A stretch of DNA of 64,000 bases from Bosea sp. RAC05 (GCF_001713455.1 NZ_CP016463.1:124001-188000), one strand, 5' to 3'; positions 1-8,863 are shown, numbered from the stretch's first letter. Program-made: numbers and translations. The notes: generated by a model from the letters alone, not told the origin.

Positions 1-211
1 GGACACCGGCCATGGCAAGCAGGATCTGTGTGCGGATATCGGACAAGCGTCTTCCCTGCCCGGCTGACGCCAGGACGATTGCGAGCTGTGGAGAGCCCAG
101 GCGTCATCGTTCGGACGCGGACATCCGGTGCTTGACGCTGAATCGGGAGGGGAATAGCCTTCAGGTGTCGGAAGAAGACTGATTTGCCTCTCGGGGCGAT
201 TTGGTTCGATC

Positions 212-245
212 AACGCCTGCCGGGATGGCCGTCCCGGCAGGCGTT
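212..245 (+). terminator. Rho-independent terminator before repA
   Basis: A perfect 14-bp inverted repeat (212-225 with 232-245) and a 6-nt loop are followed by TTCTA, so the T-run is on the plus strand. It would end a transcript entering from the left of the window. It also lies just past the stop of the minus-strand rep gene, but on that strand no T-run follows the stem. Confidence 0.6.
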
Positions 246-258
246 TTCTATGCGCGGT

Positions 259-1269
259 TCATGCAGCAGCCTCCGGAGCTGTGAAGCGTTTCCGAACGAG
301 CGTGGGCTTAGCGGGCGCGATCGGTGACGAAGCGATATAGGCGCGCCTAAGGCTCGCTACGTCGCTATGATGAAGTACGAGGCCTTCGCTAACCTCGTCG
401 ATGCGTGCTTCGGGATATGCTTTCAGCGCGGCTTGGATCCCGTTCGAATAGATCTTCTTGAAGTGGGAGGGCGGCTGGGACTTTGGATCGCTCGATCCGC
501 CGAACTGCTCGGCGAGCTGGCGCCAAGTGACGGTGACCTTCTCGCCGACAGGAATACGGGGCAGCCGGTAGCTCAGGTACATAAAGATATCGATCGCGGT
601 GGCGGAATGCGCGATCATGCGCAGCCGTTCCATCGGGATAGGGACCATTTCGCGTCGAAACTGATTCCAGGTCGATTCGGGGATACTGATAGCTTGAGGC
701 CAACGCACCTTGTCGAGCCGCCCATCCCGATAGTGATACATATCGTCGGTGGCGATGGCGCCTGACGCGATGAATTGATCGTTGCGAAACACCAGCATGT
801 CCTCACAACTCTCAGCTGCCGTTCGGACGGTCACGCTCACGTTCGTATGGCTGAGCTTGATCAGCTGAGCCTTAGCAAGATTGATCTGGTCGCCAGTGAT
901 GCCGATGCCAATGCCATGCAGCCATTGCTTGATCGGCCCAATTTCCAGACAGCGATTGCTGTTTGAGGAAGACTGGCTCGCCTGGGACGCGATCCACAGG
1001 ACGAGACAGCGCGCTTTGGCGCCGTAGGGCACACCGATCGGTATCGTGGTGTTGGTGTCTGGGATGTCGAGGTTGTTCGTCGTCATGCGCATGGTGAAGC
1101 GCTGGCCCTTACGGACGAATGTCGACGGCGTGCCATCCAGGTTGGGCTTCTGCTCACGGACTGGGAGGCCGGAAATGCAAAGCGAGCGGTGCATGAACGC
1201 GATGTCATAGACCACGGCAGGGTTGCCAGGGTCAGCGGGCTCCTTCAGCACCTTGTAGAGTTCCGTCAT
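259..1269 (-). CDS. repA: Plasmid replication initiator, RepA_C family
   Basis: A 336-residue protein resembling the plasmid-encoded RepA (RepA_C) family of alphaproteobacterial plasmids. Recognisable stretches are the conserved segment GVPYGAKARCLVLW (about residues 80-93), where the family usually has G-x-P-x-G-x-x-A-R, and the central DIFMYLSYRLPRIP stretch (about 228-241), followed by a basic, winged-helix-like region. Such proteins bind iterons and start replication. The iteron array at 1370-1579 lies directly upstream, as expected for an origin next to its initiator. The ATG at 1269 is the longest start, with a weak AAGGTGAG further upstream. No parA/parB partner is visible in the window. 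Confidence 0.8.
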   Translation of the reverse strand: MTELYKVLKEPADPGNPAVVYDIAFMHRSLCISGLPVREQKPNLDGTPSTFVRKGQRFTMRMTTNNLDIPDTNTTIPIGVPYGAKARCLVLWIASQASQSSSNSNRCLEIGPIKQWLHGIGIGITGDQINLAKAQLIKLSHTNVSVTVRTAAESCEDMLVFRNDQFIASGAIATDDMYHYRDGRLDKVRWPQAISIPESTWNQFRREMVPIPMERLRMIAHSATAIDIFMYLSYRLPRIPVGEKVTVTWRQLAEQFGGSSDPKSQPPSHFKKIYSNGIQAALKAYPEARIDEVSEGLVLHHSDVASLRRAYIASSPIAPAKPTLVRKRFTAPEAAA

Positions 1270-1369
1270 GGGAATGGTCGCTCACCTTCAACTGTGTCGC
1301 CATATCGCCATGCTGACGGCTGTCACGGAAGCCCTGAACCCGGGCGTGCGGCTTCCTAAGTCGCTTTGG

Positions 1370-1579
1370 CTGTCAGTAAACTGCACCTAAGCGATGCGGC
1401 CTGTCAGTAAACTGCACCTAAGAACTCATCCATAGGTCTCCTCGCTGTCAGTTTTCTGGACCTAAGCGGCTTCGGATGGGCTTGGAAATGCCGATTTTGC
1501 GAATCGGGCCCCGATTTTGCCGGGGTTGAGCGGCTTCTTAGGTCCACTTTCCGACACCCCTTAGGTCCACTTTCCGACA
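1370..1579. repeat. Iteron array, putative oriV
   Basis: Five copies of a 20-22 bp repeat. Three are direct, at 1370-1391, 1401-1422 and 1445-1466, with the pattern CTGTCAGT-N4-CTG-N-ACCTAAG. Two are inverted, at 1537-1556 and 1560-1579, reading CTTAGGTCCACTTTCCGACA. Direct and inverted groups share the CCTAAG end and a G-A/C-C-CTAAG core. Position just upstream of the RepA_C-type initiator suggests RepA binding sites, used for initiation, for control of repA, or for both. Within each group the copies are identical or nearly so. The inverted pair is 23 bp apart. Confidence 0.75.
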
Positions 1580-1777
1580 CCCCCTCGATCCGGCTGTTCG
1601 AGCCCCCTGGCGCCCGGTATGGGGTCCTCCCACGCGTTGGTGGAGTGCCTCGCGAGGTGGGCCCCTGTCGTCGGGCCATGTCCGGCGACAAACCTTCTGG
1701 CATCGGGAGTACCAAACGGCCCAGGTGCTATCGGGACGCGCAGAGGCAGCGTACTGGTGCAGGCGCCCTTGCAAGAG

Positions 1778-1800
1778 ATGCTCGGGTCAGACCCGAGCAT
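1778..1800. repeat. Perfect 10-bp hairpin in the origin region
   Basis: ATGCTCGGGT and ACCCGAGCAT are separated by CAG. No T-run follows on either strand, so it is a poor intrinsic terminator. It could be a protein-binding palindrome or a cruciform in the origin region. Confidence 0.4.
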
Positions 1801-2687
1801 GCTGCTGAGCCGGGATATCTGTCGATCCACCCCAGTTCCAAGCCCCTTAAAACCGGAGGTGGCTGACGCCGGACTGGCACGCAGGGAGAGATCTCGGCGA
1901 TTCCTGAGGGACAACGCAGGCGGTGCGGCGTCGGGTGTCGGCGGCTTCTCGATAGGCTCTCCGTGCTGAATGGAGAGTTTCATCCAGATGGCTGTGACTG
2001 AAACGATAGTTTCATTAGAGCAGAGTGGCGGCAGGGTCGCTCACTGGTTCACTGTCCTCTGGGCAAGGGTGGGCTTCGGTTGAAAAAGAGCGATCGCCAT
2101 TCCCCTCGCATTTCCTCCATCGTTCGCCATGAATGACCATGGCAGCGATGGGCGATGCCTCGGAATAGGCGCCGCGGTCTGGCTGAAGCGAGCGGTGCGC
2201 CGGCCGGCGGGGCAGATCAGAATGTCCGCCAAGTCCATGGCAGGCGTGCGCGGGCTCACCAGGGTTCCGCAGGGGTGACCACGCTCGGACAGCCGACGTA
2301 TCGAAGACAGAGCTGAGTTCCGGAAAAACGACCGTCATAGAAGCTCGTACAGGGGCAATTACGCCTTCTGATGAGGTGTAGGAGGTTGTGAGGCATCAGG
2401 CATTCTGAGTGGCATTTCCGCGGGAGTTGGGTTTCCAGGTCGGTTCCGCGACATTCTGGTGCCAACTCAGGCATCGAGACATGGATGGGTCGAGCCGTCG
2501 GCAAGATCGAGCCTTCGGCAAGGCTCGGTTGGTCAGAGGTGGCACGATGCAGACCTCGCTGGGGCGAACAGACAGAAAGCGCAACCGAACAGCAATTCAC
2601 TTGGAGGATAGCCGCCTCATTCGGGCTGTTGATCCTTGACTGAAAAATGGAATCCTTCGACCCTCCTTTTTGATCGGAAGGGTGACG

Positions 2688-3626
2688 ATGGATAGGGATA
2701 CGATTCTCCAGTTAATCGGCGCGGGCATGCGCGGCGAGACGGATCGTCTGCGTGATTACGCGATGCAGCTGGCGAACGGCAGCGGTGACAGCATTCTCCT
2801 TCGCGAGATCGAGGATCTGTTCCAGACCGACACCGAGCTGCCGATCGGGTTGTCCCCGCTCCGCCCGAAAAAGAATCTGAAGTCGCTGAAGCTGCCGCCC
2901 GAGGTCGAGCAGATCGTCGGTGATTTCATGACAGAGGTTCGTCATGCGAAGGCGCTGGAGAAGGCTGGCCTAGATCCCCGTCACAAAGCTCTGCTGATTG
3001 GGCCTCCGGGAAACGGTAAGACGGTTCTCGCCGGAGCGATCTCGATCGAACTCGGGATCCGGGCCTTTATGGTCCGCTATGACGACCTGATCTCGAAGGT
3101 GGCGGGTGAGACGTCGCGCAATCTGTTGCGTCTGTTCTCATTCGCCAAACGCGAGCCGACGCTTCTGTTCTTCGACGAGTTCGATGCGCTGGGCCGCGAG
3201 CGCGACAACGATCAGGAGTCGGGCGAGATGAAGCGGGTTGTGTCGACGCTGCTGGTCCAGCTCGACGACGTTCCGTCTCATGTCATCTGCATGGCGGCGA
3301 CCAACCACGCCCAGATGCTCGATTCTGCGATCTGGCGCCGCTTCAACATCCGCATCGAGCTGCCTCGACCGGTGCTTGATCGGTTTCCAGGGTTCATGCT
3401 GGACGAATTCCGGCGCTTTGGTCACGACCCCGATCCAGAGAAGGCCGATCTGGTCGAAGTCGCCTGGCGGATCGCACCGGACCATTTCTCCGATGCCGAG
3501 CTGTTCACTCGCAACGTCATGCGCTCCTTCGTCCTGGCAACGGAGCTCGGAAACCCGAAAACCATCGAGGAAGCGATCCAGGCAGAGCTGGTGCTCTGGG
3601 CGGAGGGTCAGAAGAAGCTGAGCTGA
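2688..3626 (+). CDS. AAA+ ATPase (FtsH/SpoVK-like)
   Basis: A 312-residue AAA+ ATPase. Walker A is GPPGNGKT at residues 105-112, Walker B is LLFFDEFDALG near 162-172, sensor 1 is AATNHAQ, and an arginine-finger-like WRRFN follows. About 85 residues of helical N-terminal region precede the ATPase core. The ATG at 2688 is preferred over the upstream TTG at 2670 because GGAAGGG sits 6-8 nt before it. AAA proteins of this size in plasmids often work with a peptidase or nuclease partner, for example an S8 peptidase. None is adjacent here. Its stop abuts the stop of the convergent AbiEii gene (TGATCA at 3624-3629). Confidence 0.8.
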   Translation: MDRDTILQLIGAGMRGETDRLRDYAMQLANGSGDSILLREIEDLFQTDTELPIGLSPLRPKKNLKSLKLPPEVEQIVGDFMTEVRHAKALEKAGLDPRHKALLIGPPGNGKTVLAGAISIELGIRAFMVRYDDLISKVAGETSRNLLRLFSFAKREPTLLFFDEFDALGRERDNDQESGEMKRVVSTLLVQLDDVPSHVICMAATNHAQMLDSAIWRRFNIRIELPRPVLDRFPGFMLDEFRRFGHDPDPEKADLVEVAWRIAPDHFSDAELFTRNVMRSFVLATELGNPKTIEEAIQAELVLWAEGQKKLS

Positions 3627-4703
3627 TCAGGGAAGCGGCGCCGGCGAGAGCTCATGGTCGAGCTTGCTCTGGATGTCGTCGATGGCCTCGAGGATGTCGT
3701 CGAAAGCGGGAGGGGTTCCGAAGATCATGGTCTTCATCGCCTCGTAGTCGATCCGCGCAGCCTTGAGAACGTCGCCCGTCGGCATGACATGAAATTCACC
3801 GGCGGCAGCGCGATCCAGCTCGAATGGTGTGCGGTTGAAGAACATCCGCGCGTGGCCGATGCAGTCCTGCAGGGTGTGACCGTCGGCGAGCACCTGGTCC
3901 GCGATCCCGGCCTTCGCCAAGCAGTACAGGTCATAATAGTGCCGCGACATGCGGTTGCCGCCCTTCAGGACCTCGCCGCGCACCGCTGCCCAGCGGTTCA
4001 TCCCGTGTGCGATGACGACCTTGTCGCCAAAGGTGCGGCCGGCCTCGATGGCGACGATGTTGCCGACGCGCAGGTTTAGGCCTGGGACTTCCTCTGCCAG
4101 GTAGGGCGCGATCGTGACATTGGTGATGTGAGGGTCGACAGCCGATTTGGCGCCAGACTCGATCATCACCCGCGGCCGGACATAGTCTCCAGGCTGAGAG
4201 GCAATCGAAGGATACTCGACATAGAGCGTCTGGCCGTCCGGGTCGTCTGACTGGCGGATGATGCGGATCGCATCAGGCGCAAGGCCGGCCCTGGCGCAAT
4301 CTTCCCTGGCGATGCGTTCGATCTCGTCGGCGACCGGGCCCGAGATGAAGGCGCCGCACTTCTGCCGGATCTCCTCAAGGACGCGCTTGCGTCCGTTCGA
4401 AGACATTGATACAAGATCAGAAGCATTAACAGGTATTCCGAGATCGGCTCTGAATACAGATAGGTCGCAATCCTCGCTAAAACGAGCAATGAGCCCATGT
4501 ACGCGGCTCAGAGATGTGCCGCCCTTAAATAGAAAGCGGGTGTCACCAAGTTTTGATCTATTGTAGAGCGCGTCCAGAGTCCAGCAGACCATCAGGTCCT
4601 TCTCGACATTGGCCGGAGTGGTACCCAGACGGATTGCTGTCTCCTGGAACAGAGCGAGTCGATCGCGCTTTGGGGCCTTCAAGAGCTTGATGAAGTCCTT
4701 CAT
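3627..4703 (-). CDS. AbiEii-type nucleotidyltransferase toxin
   Basis: A 358-residue member of the nucleotidyltransferase AbiEii/AbiGii toxin family (DUF1814). The signature FKGGTSLSRVHGL, followed by RFSEDCDLSV, gives the G-G-T-S and D-x-D of the catalytic core (about residues 59-82). AbiEii toxins act in type IV toxin-antitoxin systems and add nucleotides to tRNA or block growth when released, which can give phage abortive infection. The start overlaps the stop of the upstream antitoxin-like gene by 4 bases (ATGA), so the two are translationally coupled, as is usual for AbiE. Confidence 0.82.
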   Translation of the reverse strand: MKDFIKLLKAPKRDRLALFQETAIRLGTTPANVEKDLMVCWTLDALYNRSKLGDTRFLFKGGTSLSRVHGLIARFSEDCDLSVFRADLGIPVNASDLVSMSSNGRKRVLEEIRQKCGAFISGPVADEIERIAREDCARAGLAPDAIRIIRQSDDPDGQTLYVEYPSIASQPGDYVRPRVMIESGAKSAVDPHITNVTIAPYLAEEVPGLNLRVGNIVAIEAGRTFGDKVVIAHGMNRWAAVRGEVLKGGNRMSRHYYDLYCLAKAGIADQVLADGHTLQDCIGHARMFFNRTPFELDRAAAGEFHVMPTGDVLKAARIDYEAMKTMIFGTPPAFDDILEAIDDIQSKLDHELSPAPLP

Positions 4704-5470
4704 GGGCGCGGGCCTTCTTCAGGTGTCTCGTCGTGGTCAATGGGCAGCTCGTTCGTCCAGGCCGGCTGCGCGTCGGGATTCAGGAGCGGCCGCAGGAAGT
4801 CCTGCATCCAAAGCGGGAGACCGGCGAAGCCCTGCCGCAGATCGGTCGTCAGGCCGGCACCCTCCTCGGATCCTGCGACCTGCCTGAGGCGATCGAGGCC
4901 AGCCTGGCATTCCGCGGTATTCCAGCCCGAGCCGGTTCGGTAGGCACTCTCGTTGAAGGCGAGAGCGTTCACGACGATGCCTGCCCGCCTGCCCTGCCAT
5001 TTCAGCAGCCAGCTCGGAGCCTGGCGGATCTCGATGCGCTGGTTTCCCAGTGACAGCGGCTCGCGCGCTCGATCGGCAAACCAGACCGACTGGGCTCCGA
5101 CACCTGTTCCAAGGCCGAGCACATTGGCCGCGCTCATCCCGTCACCGACCAGGCGAAGGCCATCGCGCCGCGCGATCGCTTGAACGATAGCCTCCGCCCC
5201 GGGGCTGGTGAGGCGACCTGTCAGCGGGTTCTTGCGCGGCAGGAAGAACAGGCCGCGCCCGATTGCCTGAATGTCACGAGCTTCGACGAGACGCTGCATG
5301 ATGCGCTCGATGGCATGGCGGGAACCCAGATCCGTGAAGTCGCTGAGAGACCAGACCTGGCCTGTTGCAGCGCCGCGTCGGATGCGGCGGACGATAGTCG
5401 AACGCGCCTGGGACTGAGGTCGCCCGACAGGCCGCTTGGGTTCGTTGTTTTCGATCTCGTTGTCAGACAC
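4700..5470 (-). CDS. AbiEi-like antitoxin / repressor (DUF6088)
   Basis: The antitoxin-like partner of the AbiEii gene, 256 residues from the GTG at 5470. It has an N-terminal winged-helix region (residues about 25-70, with SLSDFTDLGSRHAIERIMQRL) and then the DUF6088/AbiEi-type fold. In this family the N-terminus binds its own promoter and the C-terminus counters the toxin. The frame stays open up to 5563, but the GTG at 5470 has GAGG about 6 nt upstream. Starting there also leaves the repeated operator sequence at 5507-5606 in the promoter rather than inside the gene. Confidence 0.72.
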   Translation of the reverse strand: MSDNEIENNEPKRPVGRPQSQARSTIVRRIRRGAATGQVWSLSDFTDLGSRHAIERIMQRLVEARDIQAIGRGLFFLPRKNPLTGRLTSPGAEAIVQAIARRDGLRLVGDGMSAANVLGLGTGVGAQSVWFADRAREPLSLGNQRIEIRQAPSWLLKWQGRRAGIVVNALAFNESAYRTGSGWNTAECQAGLDRLRQVAGSEEGAGLTTDLRQGFAGLPLWMQDFLRPLLNPDAQPAWTNELPIDHDETPEEGPRP

Positions 5471-5493
5471 TTGATGCCTCAGAGGGCGCGAGA

Positions 5494-5606
5494 ATTTCGG
5501 GTATTTTCTGTTACAGATCGTACCTGAAATTAACGGGCCGGTCATCACGTCTGAGGCCTGCAAGATTCCGGGGCAGATCTGTTACAGAAGGCACCCGAAA
5601 TTCGGG
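5494..5606. promoter_or_regulatory. Repeated operator of the AbiE-type operon
   Basis: Two copies of a 24-bp element, TCTGTTACAGA-N5-CC-GAAAT-like, lie at 5507-5530 and 5578-5601, 71 bp apart. Each contains the near-palindrome TCTGTTACAGA. The second overlaps the palindrome CCCGAAATTCGGG (5594-5606), and ATTTCGGGTA at 5494-5503 pairs inversely with TACCTGAAAT at 5521-5530. AbiEi-type antitoxins repress by binding inverted repeats upstream of their own gene, so these are likely autoregulatory sites. Confidence 0.6.
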
Positions 5607-5651
5607 ATGCCGACAGCCTCAGAATGCCTCGCGCCGATGAAAGGCACGAGC

Positions 5652-6203
5652 TCAGTCGACGTTGAGCGTCCGCTGTGGCTGACCGACCTTGGCCCAGGCG
5701 TCCCGGACGAGTTCGCGGATCTCGAACGGGCGGTCGAAAGAGCTCAGTTCGAAGGTTTCCGCTTTCAGGTCCCTGGATGCCTCGATGGTCACATTCCCGA
5801 CCCCGGCCAGGCGCTGCAGCAGGGTCTGACTGGCGACGACATCTCGAACGCGGAACAGCTCGATCTCATCGCAGGTCCGCACAAAGAAGCCCTTGGTCAG
5901 GATGACGCGCTGGGTGGTGATGCGGACGGAGGGGGCGGCCATGACTCCGACATACCAGGCCCCGAGAACGAGGATCATCAGCGCGGGCACCCAGTTGCGC
6001 AGCGCGAACGTCAGGGCTGGATGGAGCGAGCCGAGGATGTCCCCCGATAATCCGAAGTCGGACGGGACGATGGAAGGTGCGATCCGCGGAAGGAGGTAGC
6101 CTGCCCCCACGACCAAGGCTTGCTTGATCACAAGGTCCAAGGCGAAGAGCCACAGGGGCTGGGAGGCGGTATCGATAAGGATGGATTCGCGATTCCGTGT
6201 CAT
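5652..6203 (-). CDS. PH domain-containing membrane protein
   Basis: A 183-residue protein with two hydrophobic segments (about residues 20-45 and 70-92). They are followed by a bacterial PH-like domain (bPH2/DUF304, YdbS-like) with the typical TTQRVILTKGFFVRTCDEIELFRVRDV run at about 97-123. Such proteins are small inner-membrane proteins of unknown role. The gene is transcribed away from 6339. The ATG at 6203 has only a weak CGGG upstream. Confidence 0.7.
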   Translation of the reverse strand: MTRNRESILIDTASQPLWLFALDLVIKQALVVGAGYLLPRIAPSIVPSDFGLSGDILGSLHPALTFALRNWVPALMILVLGAWYVGVMAAPSVRITTQRVILTKGFFVRTCDEIELFRVRDVVASQTLLQRLAGVGNVTIEASRDLKAETFELSSFDRPFEIRELVRDAWAKVGQPQRTLNVD

Positions 6204-6338
6204 CCCGACAGTATCAGCGAGTCGCCACTCTCACACAATTCGACCGATCCGATGCATTCGATTTTGCGCCTTTCACGATCCGATGCGAGATTCTGCTGAT
6301 TGAGCCGGAGCGATCTCTGGCAAACGCAGAGATCCTTG

Positions 6339-7367
6339 ATGACCAAGCTACGCGTCGCGTTTGCCTATCCGGTGACCGCCGTTCGCCAAAGGGCCCGGAA
6401 GGAGCAGGTCTTCTTCCGCCAGGACGCGGTCGAGTTCGAGATCCCGGACCTGTCTGCGTCGGAGTGCGAAGTCGCGGTCGATGCTGACATCGACTATCGG
6501 GATGTGCGCTCCTTCACGACGAGGGTGATCGGCTTCGGCGGAGAGTGCTACCGCTCAACCTTGTTGCGGAGCGGACGCGAGGTCGTGGCCGATATCGAGG
6601 CCGGCTTCTCGCTGCAGGAAGCCATGTCGTTTCTCGACATCAGGTCACCATGGGCGTTCGATGACGAAATCGTCGACGATCTTCCTCTGACAATCGACCG
6701 GATCGTTCATGACGGCCGCGATGACGTCGTGGCTCAATTGGCTGGCGTGTTTGGAGCGATGGTTCGCGTTGATGGGGCGCTTCACAAGCGAGCTGCAGTG
6801 CCGGCCATTGCCGTGTCGCCCTCGCGGGGAGGCAAGCATGACTGCTCCCTGACGGTCGAGGAGCGGCCGCTCGTCATGCATTGGAATTTCCCTCTCGATT
6901 GCATGGTCGAGGCCCGGCATTTCCTGCAGGAATGCTATCTCGCCAAAGTCCACGATCCGTTCGCCAATGCTTATGCCTCAGCGGTCCGGCTGAGGATCTG
7001 GAGACCCGAGCTGCTGCCTCCAACGCCCCTGAAGGCGATGATGTGCGATGTGGCGGCGTCCACTTTCCTTCGAGAAGCGGGAGAGTTCGTGGCCCGCATG
7101 CGCCCGGAAGGCCTGGAAGCCTTGGCGAACCTGTCCCGGCTGCGAAACGAGGCTCGTGAGCGTCACTCCGACATCTCCAGCGCGCTCTGCGCGGAGATCG
7201 ATGCGTTTGGGGCGCAGGACTACTTCTTCAAGCCGAGCCACGACGAGCGCCGGCAGATGGATCGCCAGGTCCGCATGGCGAATGTTGGGCTGAGCATGAT
7301 GCCCAGCGATCCGGCGCCGCCGACTGTCGAAGACGACGGTCTTGGCCAAATCACTCCCGGTCTCTGA
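6339..7367 (+). CDS. Hypothetical protein, first of a tandem paralogous pair
   Basis: A 342-residue protein with no domain I recognise. It is clearly related to the next gene. Both begin with a short basic stretch and x-x-AYPV, share LPL-x-x-DR-(I/V) near residue 120, share VDG-x-LH with a GG-x-H-x-SLTV segment, share a P-E-G-x-(E/D)-A-(L/M)-A-x-LSRL stretch, and end in DDGLG. The frame is open from a TTG at 6300, but the ATG at 6339 aligns with the start of the paralogue and has AGAGAT upstream. Soluble, no signal peptide. Likely co-transcribed with the gene 8 bp downstream. Confidence 0.7.
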   Translation: MTKLRVAFAYPVTAVRQRARKEQVFFRQDAVEFEIPDLSASECEVAVDADIDYRDVRSFTTRVIGFGGECYRSTLLRSGREVVADIEAGFSLQEAMSFLDIRSPWAFDDEIVDDLPLTIDRIVHDGRDDVVAQLAGVFGAMVRVDGALHKRAAVPAIAVSPSRGGKHDCSLTVEERPLVMHWNFPLDCMVEARHFLQECYLAKVHDPFANAYASAVRLRIWRPELLPPTPLKAMMCDVAASTFLREAGEFVARMRPEGLEALANLSRLRNEARERHSDISSALCAEIDAFGAQDYFFKPSHDERRQMDRQVRMANVGLSMMPSDPAPPTVEDDGLGQITPGL

Positions 7368-7375
7368 GAAATCCC

Positions 7376-8446
7376 ATGAACAAGCTCTCTTTCAAGGTTC
7401 CGATCGCTTACCCGGTCAAATGCGTCATTCGGCGCGGCCGCACTGAGCGGACGATTCACGTCAAGGCCGAGATCGATGTCGATATCCCGTCCGTGTCCAG
7501 ATCAGACTTGGTGGAAGCGGTCCGCGTGAGGGCGACGACCGGCGCCCAGCCTGAGCGCGTCTTTTCGCGGCTCTCCCACGAAGGGCATCTCTATGCTCAG
7601 CATGAAGGGTTGGGAAACAGGCAGGGTCGAGGCTGGGTTCTGCACACCGATGTTGGGCAGTTGCTGCAGATTGCAACTGTCGAGGAGACCAGAAAGCTTC
7701 TGGATGGGCCGAACCATTTGAGGAACAGCCCTTGGGGTTATCCGGCCGATGGTATCCTCGATGCCCTGCCACTCAACGTCGACCGCGTCATCAGTTCAGG
7801 CCTCGAGGAGATCCAAGCCAAAGTGAGGGCCATGTGCTCGGAAATGCTTCTGGTCGATGGTCTGCTGCATGATCGCCGCGGCCCGCCCCATCTCCATGTC
7901 TATTATCCGGACGGCGGCGGGCATGGCTCGCTCACGGTCGACAATCACTGGTCGCCGAGCTCGACGATGTTTTCGGCCTTGAGATATGAAACCGGCTGCG
8001 AATTTGGAGCGGCTCTGGCGAAGCGGTTCCGTGGCGAGGTGATGTTCAGTTCCAGCCTCACCTCCTATGCCGTCGAAGCTTACGACGAGGACCTCGTGCC
8101 GTCTGTCTTCGAGAAGGAGCGCAACGCTGAAGCTGCTGCTTACCGGTTCTTGCGCCTTGTGGGCCATTGCCTTCCGGCCATTCCTCCGGAAGGCTTCGAC
8201 GCTATGGCCAGGCTCTCCAGGGGGCTGGTTCTGGTTCGGGAGAACAACGTTGACGCTCCTGAGGCCATCGAGCGAGAGCTGGATCTCTTCGCGACATCCG
8301 GCCTGCTGGACAAAGTGAAGGATGCCAAGCGCGTCGAGATCGAGCGAGAGCTCGAAATTGGAATTGCCGGGATCCGGATCTCTCCAAAATCACCAGAGCT
8401 GGTCATCCCGCAAAACGACGACGGGCTCGGCGCGCTCACGTTCTGA
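7376..8446 (+). CDS. Hypothetical protein, second of a tandem paralogous pair
   Basis: A 356-residue paralogue of the preceding gene, starting 8 bp after its stop. Shared features are listed there; the most striking are the VDGLLH and GGGHGSLTV segments around residues 160-185 and the DDGLGALTF end. Divergence between the two copies is high, so the duplication is old. A conserved histidine-rich HLHVYYPDGGGHGS segment could bind metal, but the first copy keeps only part of it. No known function. Confidence 0.7.
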   Translation: MNKLSFKVPIAYPVKCVIRRGRTERTIHVKAEIDVDIPSVSRSDLVEAVRVRATTGAQPERVFSRLSHEGHLYAQHEGLGNRQGRGWVLHTDVGQLLQIATVEETRKLLDGPNHLRNSPWGYPADGILDALPLNVDRVISSGLEEIQAKVRAMCSEMLLVDGLLHDRRGPPHLHVYYPDGGGHGSLTVDNHWSPSSTMFSALRYETGCEFGAALAKRFRGEVMFSSSLTSYAVEAYDEDLVPSVFEKERNAEAAAYRFLRLVGHCLPAIPPEGFDAMARLSRGLVLVRENNVDAPEAIERELDLFATSGLLDKVKDAKRVEIERELEIGIAGIRISPKSPELVIPQNDDGLGALTF

Positions 8447-8563
8447 GCTGCGGTAACCAAATTCCATAATGGAATGGTGGATTAAGGAGCTGTTTCAGTC
8501 GAGATCGCTTGTCCCATTCATGCAGCGGCGTTTCTATCCAGACCTGACGGAAGGAGCGCTTGG

Positions 8564-8854
8564 ATGACTGATGCCACGCCCGGGAATAAATCCCCTGAAG
8601 AGATCGAAATGACGCCAATCGAGGTGCCGGCGATCCTGCTCGATATGACTTTTGCTGTCGAATACAATCCCAATTGCCCGTCGCCCTGGCTTGTGCGCAT
8701 GCCGGGAGCAAAGGCTGTGATCGACCACAAGTCCTATGTCGCGAAGGCGCCCTTTCTGACCGAGGACGCTCTGGGTTTCGGCCGGACGCTGGCCCAGGCG
8801 GCGACGAACGCGATTGCCCGTCGCAACGAGCTGCGCTCCCAGAAAAGCGCCTGA
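8564..8854 (+). CDS. Hypothetical protein
   Basis: A 96-residue protein with a good Shine-Dalgarno (ACGGAAGGAG) before the ATG at 8564. I recognise no domain. The C-terminal half, ending in ATNAIARRNELRSQ, is helical. It follows the tandem pair on the same strand after a 117-bp gap, which contains the palindrome ATTCCAT-A-ATGGAAT at 8461-8475, a possible operator. Confidence 0.6.
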   Translation: MTDATPGNKSPEEIEMTPIEVPAILLDMTFAVEYNPNCPSPWLVRMPGAKAVIDHKSYVAKAPFLTEDALGFGRTLAQAATNAIARRNELRSQKSA

Positions 8855-8863
8855 CGCCGGAAT

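Larger units (their letters stand above)
1270..2687. other. Origin region and gene-poor stretch
   Basis: About 1.4 kb between repA and the AAA ATPase gene. The first 310 bases hold the iterons, listed separately. A perfect 10-bp hairpin lies at 1778-1800, and TGAAAC-GATA-GTTTCA forms a short palindrome at 1999-2014. Open frames occur on both strands but overlap one another, lack recognisable domains and have no clear ribosome binding sites, so I call no gene here. It may be origin sequence or decayed DNA. Confidence 0.5.

Noticed and set aside
1-182. An open frame from the window edge with a stop at 180-182
   Set aside because: No recognisable domain, and neighbouring frames stop early. It could be the end of an upstream gene, but 60 codons of Arg/Ser/Cys-rich sequence do not support a call.
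2015-2600. Minus-strand frames of 107 and 114 residues in the origin region
   Set aside because: No domain or good start context; overlapping alternative frames are equally open.
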